A stretch of DNA of 64,000 nucleotides from Falsiroseomonas tokyonensis. Its GTDB lineage: Bacteria > Pseudomonadota > Alphaproteobacteria > Acetobacterales > Acetobacteraceae. Shown piece after piece: positions 59,527 to 64,000 of the stretch (position 1 is its first letter; every line of letters begins with the position of its first letter). Both the position numbers and the translations under genes were made by a program. The notes beneath the pieces are model-generated. The model made no database searches. It was not told where the DNA came from and saw only the letters and a program-made list of their open reading frames with translations. The stretch lies in assembly GCF_019024325.1 (NCBI RefSeq), contig NZ_JAFNJS010000001.1, positions 1,054,001 to 1,118,000 of the forward strand, written 5' to 3'.

Positions 59527-60585
59527 CTATCGCTCGCAGCGCAGCAGCACGGTCGATCGGTTGGCGATGTCGCCCACATCCGCCGCGCTGCGCTCCGGCC
59601 CGCGGCTTTCGGCGGTCTGGAAGGACAGGCCGGCGCGGCGCAGGAAGGCCTGGGCGGCCTCCCCCTTCACCGCGAAATTCACATTGTCCACGTTCTGCAC
59701 GCGGCGACTGTCCAGCTTCGCCACCACCACGCCCACCACATGGCCCTGCATGTCCAGCAGCGGCCCGCCGGAATTGCCGGGCTGCACCTCGGCGCTGATC
59801 TGGAAGTTGTTCTGGTCGTTGCGGATGCCGCCCAGCGCATTGATCTCGCCGCGCGTCAGCTTCGGGTCGGCCGAGAGCAGGCCGGTCAGCGGGAAGCCAT
59901 AGGCCACCACCCCCTCGCCGCGCCGCACCGCGGGGCCGGCGCGAAAGGACAGGGCGGGGCCGGGATTGCCGGGGATGCGCAGGATGGACAGGTCGAGCGC
60001 CGCATCCACCTGCGCCGGCGGCACCGCGGCCAGCCAGCGGCCATCCGGCGCGCGCGCCAGGATGCGGTCGCAGCCCGCCACCACATGCTGGTTGGTCAGC
60101 ACCCGGTCCGGCGCCACGACGAAGCCGGTGCCGGTGGACACGTTGCGGGCCTGCGGGTTCGGCCGCGCCTGCGCCACGGAAGGGGTGGGCGGCGCGGCGG
60201 CGCTGGCGGTGTGCAGTTCCAGCTGGCGGTTGGCGCAGATGTCCTGGTCGCGCGCCAGGCTTTCCCGCCCATCCTCCAGCACCAGGCGGATGTCGAAGCG
60301 GCAGCCGGCCTCGGCATTCGGGCGCAGGGTGAAGCCCGCATTGTTCGGCAGTGGGCCGCGATTCAGCAGGTTGCTGCCCCAATCCGTCCGGCCGCTGCGC
60401 ACCGCATGCAGCGCGGTGGCCGGCTGGCCGGTGCGGTTGACGATTCGCACCGCGCCTTCCGGCGGGCGCAGTTGGCCGGCCTCCTGCGCCAGGGCCGGGG
60501 CGCTGGCGGGCAGCGGGCCCAAGGCGGGGGTCAGGCCAGCCAGCAGGGCGGCCAGGAACAGAGCGGGGCGAGGGTGGTTGCGCAT
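59527..60585 (-). CDS. Secreted trypsin-like serine protease
   Basis: A 352-residue exported protease. A signal peptide (ALFLAALLAGLTPALGPLPA) is followed by a beta-rich domain of about 90 residues and an S1 protease domain from about residue 150. The catalytic triad is visible: His167 in TNQHVVAGC, Asp198 in AALDLSIL, Ser272 in PGNSGGPL. No PDZ domain follows, unlike DegP. Substrates are unknown. The start ATG at 60585 suits the signal peptide. Confidence 0.9.
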   Translation of the reverse strand: MRNHPRPALFLAALLAGLTPALGPLPASAPALAQEAGQLRPPEGAVRIVNRTGQPATALHAVRSGRTDWGSNLLNRGPLPNNAGFTLRPNAEAGCRFDIRLVLEDGRESLARDQDICANRQLELHTASAAAPPTPSVAQARPNPQARNVSTGTGFVVAPDRVLTNQHVVAGCDRILARAPDGRWLAAVPPAQVDAALDLSILRIPGNPGPALSFRAGPAVRRGEGVVAYGFPLTGLLSADPKLTRGEINALGGIRNDQNNFQISAEVQPGNSGGPLLDMQGHVVGVVVAKLDSRRVQNVDNVNFAVKGEAAQAFLRRAGLSFQTAESRGPERSAADVGDIANRSTVLLRCER

Positions 60586-60726
60586 GGCTAGCGGATGTCG
60601 TCCGCCGGCCCCCGCGCGTCAACGGGAAGCGCAACCGGGCCGCAAAACCTGCGCTGGATCAAGGACAGCGTTGTCCGTCCTGGCATGCTTCGGCCGGGCC
60701 GCCGCCGGCCTGGAAGAATTCGTCCC

Positions 60727-60757
60727 TTGACCTTCCCACATTGGGAAGACCCATCTG
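60727..60757 (+). promoter_or_regulatory. CueR-type promoter of copA
   Basis: TTGACC (60727-60732), then a 19-base spacer holding the dyad CTTCCC-ACAT-TGGGAAG (within 60730-60751), then CATCTG (60752-60757). An over-long spacer with an ACCTTCC dyad is the hallmark of CueR-activated copper promoters. Start of transcription would fall at about 60763, right at the copA ATG (60764). Confidence 0.88.
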
Positions 60758-60763
60758 CCTGTC

Positions 60764-63196
60764 ATGGAAAACCAGACCCCGATGCCCGAGGCCCCGCAGC
60801 CAAGCCTCCCCCGCCTCTCCCTGCCCATCGAGGGCATGACCTGCGCCAGCTGCGCCAGCCGGGTGGAGCGCGCGCTGATGGCGGTGCCGGGCACCAGCGC
60901 GGTGCAGGTGAATCTGGCCTCGGAACGCGCCGCGGTGCAGGGCAGCGCGCCGGTCGAGGACCTGGCCGCCGCGGTGCGGGCGGCCGGCTATGCGGTGCCG
61001 GAGACCGAGCGCCGGATCGGCGTGGAGGGCATGACCTGCGCCAGCTGCGCCGGCCGGGTGGAACGCGCGCTGCGGGCGGTGCCGGGCGTCGCCGAGGCCT
61101 CGGTGAACCTGGCCTCCGAAACGGCGACGCTCCGGCTGCTGCTGCCGGTGGAGGATTCGGTGCTGGCCGCCGCCCTGGCTGAGGCCGGCTACCGCCTGGC
61201 GGCGACCCCCGAGGATGGCGCGGCGGAGGAGGCGGCGGCGACGGCGAAGCTGGCCGCCCAGCGGCGGGACTTGGCGCTGGCCGGGCTGCTGGCAGCGCCC
61301 TTCCTGATTGGCATGCTCGGCATGCCCTTCGGCCAGGACTGGATGCCGAATGGCTGGGTGCAGCTCGCGCTGGCCCTGCCCATGCAGTTCTGGTTCGGCG
61401 CCCGCTTCTACCGCGCCGCCTGGGCCGCGCTGCGGGCGGGCACCGGCAATATGGATCTGCTGGTCGCCATCGGCACCTCCGCCGCCTTCGGCCTGTCGCT
61501 GGTCCTGCTGATCCAGCACGGCGGCGGGCATAGCCACGCGCTGTATTTCGAGGCGGCGGTGGTCGTCATCCTCTTCGTCATGCTGGGCAAGCACCTGGAG
61601 GCCCGCGCCCGGCGCGGCACCGGCGCCGCGCTGCGCGCCCTGCTGGACCTGCGCCCGCGCACCGCCCGGCTGCTGGAGGCCGATGGGACGGAGCGCGAGG
61701 TGCCGGCGGCCTCGCTGGTGGTGGGCGATGTGGTGGTGCTGCGCCCCGGCGAGGGCGTGCCGGTGGATGGCGTGGTGGAGCAGGGCGAGGCCGGCGTCGA
61801 TGAAAGCGCGCTGACCGGCGAGAGCCGCCCGGTCGAGAAGGCGCCGGGCACAAAACTGGCCACCGGCACGGTGGTGCTGGACGGCCGGCTGGTGCTGCGT
61901 GCCACCGCCGTGGGCGGGGAGACCACGCTGGCCCGCGTCGCGGCGCTGGTCTCCGCCGCCCAGGCCAGCCGGGCGCCGGTGCAGAAGCTGGTGGACCGGG
62001 TGGCGGCGGTCTTCGTGCCGGTGGTGATCGTCCTCGCCGCGCTGACGCTGCTCTATTGGCTGCTGGCCGGGGCGGGGGCGGAGGCAGCGCTGCTGCATGC
62101 CGTGGCGGTGCTGGTCATCGCCTGCCCCTGCGCGCTGGGGCTGGCCACCCCCGCCGCCATCATGGCCGGCACCGGCGCCGCCGCCCGCGCCGGCATCCTG
62201 GTCCGCGATGCGGAGGCGATCGAGCGTGCCCAGGGCATCACCCTGGTCGCCTTCGACAAGACCGGGACTTTGACGGAAGGCCGCCCGCGGCTGGCCGCGC
62301 TGCATCCGGCCGAGGGGCTCACGGCCGAGGCCGTGCTGGCCCAGGCCGCCGCCCTGCAGTCGGGCAGCGAGCATCCGCTCGCCCGCGCCGTGCTGGCCGC
62401 GGCGGGCAACCAGCCGGCCGCGGCCGAAAGCTTCCGCGCCCTGCCGGGCCGCGGCGTGGAAGGCGTGGTGGGCGGGGAGCGCCTGGTGCTCGGCAGCCCG
62501 CGCCTGCTGGCCGAATCGGGGCTGGAGCCCGGCCCGCTCGCCGCGCTGGCGGAGGCCGAGGCGGCGCAGGGCCGCAGCCTCGCCTGGCTGCTGGCGCCGG
62601 GCGCCGGGCAGGTGCGCGGCCTGCTGGCCTTCGAGGATGCGCTGAAGCCCAGCGCCGCCGGGGCCGTCGCCGCCCTGCGCGGCATGGGCGTCGATGTCGC
62701 GATGCTGTCCGGCGACAGCCCCGCCGCCGCCCGCGCGGTGGCGGAGACGCTGGGCTTGGACCGCGTGGCCGCCGAGATGCTGCCGCGCCAGAAGCTGGAG
62801 ACCATCGCCGCCTGGCGCAAGGAAGGCGCGCGCATCGCCATGGTGGGCGATGGTGTGAACGATGCCCCCGCGCTGGCCGCGGCCGATCTCGGCATCGCAA
62901 TGGGCACCGGCACGGACGTGGCCATGGCGGCCGCGGGCGTCACGCTGATGCGGGGGGATCCGGCGCTGGTGCCGGCGGCCCTCGAGATTACCCGTCGGAC
63001 ATACCGCAAGCTGCAGGAGAATCTGGCATGGGCCTTCGCGTACAACCTGCTCGGCCTGCCGCTGGCAGCGGCCGGGCTTCTTTCGCCGCCCTTCGCGGGG
63101 GCGGCGATGGCGCTGTCCTCGGTCTCGGTGCTGACCAACGCCCTGCTGCTGGCGCGCTGGCGCCCGGCCGCCCCGGCCCCGCGCCCAGGCGCGTGA
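60764..63196 (+). CDS. copA: Copper-exporting P1B-type ATPase CopA
   Basis: Exports Cu(I) from the cytoplasm at the cost of ATP. The 810-residue protein has two N-terminal heavy-metal domains (MTCASC at Cys27/Cys30 and at Cys92/Cys95), eight helices, the metal channel motif CPC (Cys454-Cys456 in IACPCALGLATP), phosphorylation Asp498 in DKTGTLTEG, and the hinge GDGVNDAPALAAADLGIAMG. No ribosome site precedes the ATG, in line with a leaderless mRNA from the CueR promoter. It is followed by cueR and copZ. Confidence 0.96.
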   Translation: MENQTPMPEAPQPSLPRLSLPIEGMTCASCASRVERALMAVPGTSAVQVNLASERAAVQGSAPVEDLAAAVRAAGYAVPETERRIGVEGMTCASCAGRVERALRAVPGVAEASVNLASETATLRLLLPVEDSVLAAALAEAGYRLAATPEDGAAEEAAATAKLAAQRRDLALAGLLAAPFLIGMLGMPFGQDWMPNGWVQLALALPMQFWFGARFYRAAWAALRAGTGNMDLLVAIGTSAAFGLSLVLLIQHGGGHSHALYFEAAVVVILFVMLGKHLEARARRGTGAALRALLDLRPRTARLLEADGTEREVPAASLVVGDVVVLRPGEGVPVDGVVEQGEAGVDESALTGESRPVEKAPGTKLATGTVVLDGRLVLRATAVGGETTLARVAALVSAAQASRAPVQKLVDRVAAVFVPVVIVLAALTLLYWLLAGAGAEAALLHAVAVLVIACPCALGLATPAAIMAGTGAAARAGILVRDAEAIERAQGITLVAFDKTGTLTEGRPRLAALHPAEGLTAEAVLAQAAALQSGSEHPLARAVLAAAGNQPAAAESFRALPGRGVEGVVGGERLVLGSPRLLAESGLEPGPLAALAEAEAAQGRSLAWLLAPGAGQVRGLLAFEDALKPSAAGAVAALRGMGVDVAMLSGDSPAAARAVAETLGLDRVAAEMLPRQKLETIAAWRKEGARIAMVGDGVNDAPALAAADLGIAMGTGTDVAMAAAGVTLMRGDPALVPAALEITRRTYRKLQENLAWAFAYNLLGLPLAAAGLLSPPFAGAAMALSSVSVLTNALLLARWRPAAPAPRPGA

Positions 63197-63204
63197 AGGC
63201 TGGC

Positions 63205-63597
63205 ATGAATATCGGTGAGGCCGCCGCCGGCTCCGGCGTCTCGGCCAAGATGATCCGGCATTACGAGGCGATCGGGCTGATCGAGGCCGAGCGTCGGCCG
63301 AACGGCTATCGCAGCTACGGCCCGCAGGATGTCGCCGTGCTGCGCTTCATCCGCCATGCGCGGGACCTGGCCTTCCCGCTGGAGGATATCCGCAAGCTGC
63401 TGGCGCTGTGGCGTGACCGTTCCCGCGCCAGTGCCGATGTGAAGCAGATGGCGCTGGCGCATGTGGCAGCGCTGGAGACCAAGGCGGCCTCGCTGCAGGC
63501 GGTGGCTGACAGCCTGCGCCACCTGGCGCAGCATTGCAGCGGCGACGATCGGCCGAATTGTCCGATCCTGGCGGAGCTGGAGGGAGGCGCGCGGTGA
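63205..63597 (+). CDS. cueR: Copper-responsive MerR family regulator CueR
   Basis: A 130-residue MerR protein. HTH MNIGEAAAGSGVSAKMIRHY and wing ERRPNGYRSYGPQDV come first, then the dimerisation helix, then the metal loop HCSGDDRPNCPI. Cys111 and Cys119 are spaced as in CueR (C-x7-C), which distinguishes Cu(I) sensors. It activates the copA promoter upstream. The ATG at 63205 fits the family; a GTG at 63193 overlapping copA is possible. Confidence 0.93.
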   Translation: MNIGEAAAGSGVSAKMIRHYEAIGLIEAERRPNGYRSYGPQDVAVLRFIRHARDLAFPLEDIRKLLALWRDRSRASADVKQMALAHVAALETKAASLQAVADSLRHLAQHCSGDDRPNCPILAELEGGAR

Positions 63598-63791
63598 CGG
63601 AAGCGTTGAAGGTCGACGGCATGACCTGCGGCCATTGCGTGCGCGCGGTGACCAAGGCGATCCAGGCGCGCGACCCGCAGGCGAAGGTCGAGGTCGACCT
63701 CGTCGCCGGGCAGGTGCGGGCCGAGAGCCGGCTGAGCCGCGCGGAACTGGCCGCGGCGGTCGCCTCGGAAGGCTATTCGGTCACCGTCTGA
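63594..63791 (+). CDS. copZ: Copper chaperone CopZ-like protein
   Basis: A 65-residue heavy-metal-associated domain with the Cu(I) motif GMTCGHC (Cys12, Cys15) and the normal beta-alpha-beta-beta-alpha-beta length (ending SEGYSVTV). It hands copper to CopA. The GTG start at 63594 overlaps the cueR stop as GTGA. Its 3' end overlaps the convergent glycosyltransferase gene by 19 bases. Confidence 0.93.
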   Translation: MTEALKVDGMTCGHCVRAVTKAIQARDPQAKVEVDLVAGQVRAESRLSRAELAAAVASEGYSVTV

Positions 63792-64000
63792 GACGGGTTC
63801 AGGCCGTTCAGCGCGGCGGGCGCGGCGGCGGCGAGGGGCGGTGCGGTCAGGCGCTGATAGAGGCGCACCAGCCGCGCCGCCTCCGCCGTCCAGCCATAGC
63901 GGCTGAGCGCCGCCTGCCGGCCGCTTGCCCCCAGCCGCGCGCGCTGCGCCGGGTCCGCCAGGGCCTCGACCGCGGCGGCGATGGCGCCGGGATCGGTCAC
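63773..64000 (-). CDS. C-terminal end of a group 1 glycosyltransferase (partial)
   Basis: The last 75 codons of a gene that begins beyond the window. The visible part, VTDPGAIAAAVEALADPAQR and GASGRQAALSRYGWTAEA with LVRLYQRL, is the typical C-terminal helix pair of GT-B group 1 enzymes. The GTG at the window edge is probably an internal valine. Sugar specificity cannot be judged. Confidence 0.75.
   Translation of the reverse strand: MTDPGAIAAAVEALADPAQRARLGASGRQAALSRYGWTAEAARLVRLYQRLTAPPLAAAAPAALNGLNPSQTVTE

Noticed and set aside
1-64000. Prophage, integrative element, secretion system or defence island
   Set aside because: No integrase, transposase, capsid, toxin-antitoxin, restriction or CRISPR-associated gene was found on either strand; base composition looks uniform throughout.

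Overview
The window reads as a chromosomal segment of a very GC-rich alphaproteobacterium, most likely an Acetobacteraceae member of the Roseomonas type. This is inferred from gene content: a System I cytochrome c maturation operon, a C-terminal SdhAF4 (DUF1674) protein, two Bug/TctC-type solute receptors, an alternative complex III respiratory cluster, beta-keto acid cleavage enzyme, and dense ATGA/GTGA-overlapping operons. Coding density is high. I see no rRNA, tRNA, CRISPR array, prophage or intact insertion sequence.

Layout. 1-142: tail of a membrane protein, probably an MFS transporter. 202-5601 (minus): ccmC-D-E-F-G-H-I, without ccmA or ccmB. 5712-7294: small soluble genes (YciI, EVE, GFA/CENP-V, Rieske). 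7465-11328: Bug receptor, acetyl-CoA synthetase, EAL protein. 11439-16863: MFS transporter, SdhAF4 protein, HtpX, DedA and a family 39 glycosyltransferase, with a GANTC-rich spacer and a long covarying inverted repeat between them. 16914-23589: rsmB, Lrp regulator, acyltransferase, rpe, heparinase-like protein, family 4 glycosyltransferase. 23638-29917: stress and DNA repair genes (membrane protein, SDR, DUF892 ferritin-like, Ku, LigD). 29914-41080: a respiratory supercluster encoding alternative complex III (ActA-F) together with a cytochrome c oxidase made of a subunit II-cytochrome c fusion and a subunit I-III fusion. 41077-48557: a MarR-controlled catabolic operon with a NicX-like dihydroxypyridine dioxygenase, hydrolase, acyl-CoA dehydrogenase, acyl-CoA ligase, luciferase-like monooxygenase and MFS transporter. 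48624-51289: small genes, a 3-hydroxyisobutyrate dehydrogenase-family enzyme and a phosphodiesterase. 51280-58552: LacI regulator with a perfect operator and a divergent operon for aromatic ring cleavage and beta-keto acid cleavage plus two periplasmic receptors. 58672-60585: a nonsense-interrupted outer-membrane protein gene and a secreted serine protease. 60764-63791: copper module copA-cueR-copZ. 63773-64000: end of a glycosyltransferase.

How they fit. The ccm operon makes the machinery for attaching heme to c-type cytochromes, and the window encodes several of its clients: pentaheme ActA, the oxidase subunit II, ActE and a separate cytochrome c lipoprotein. Quinol would be oxidised by ActABCDEF and electrons passed to the adjacent oxidase. 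The LacI and MarR operons look like two independent aromatic or N-heteroaromatic catabolic routes, each with its own regulator, operator and uptake proteins.

The items I consider most worth a second look are the oxidase subunit I lacking the canonical K-channel lysine, the MarR/NicX operon with an unusual enzyme mix, the BKACE plus intradiol dioxygenase operon, the 215-bp composite inverted repeat with covarying stems, the cluster of ten GANTC methylation sites in about 200 bp, and two genes each broken by one in-frame stop codon.
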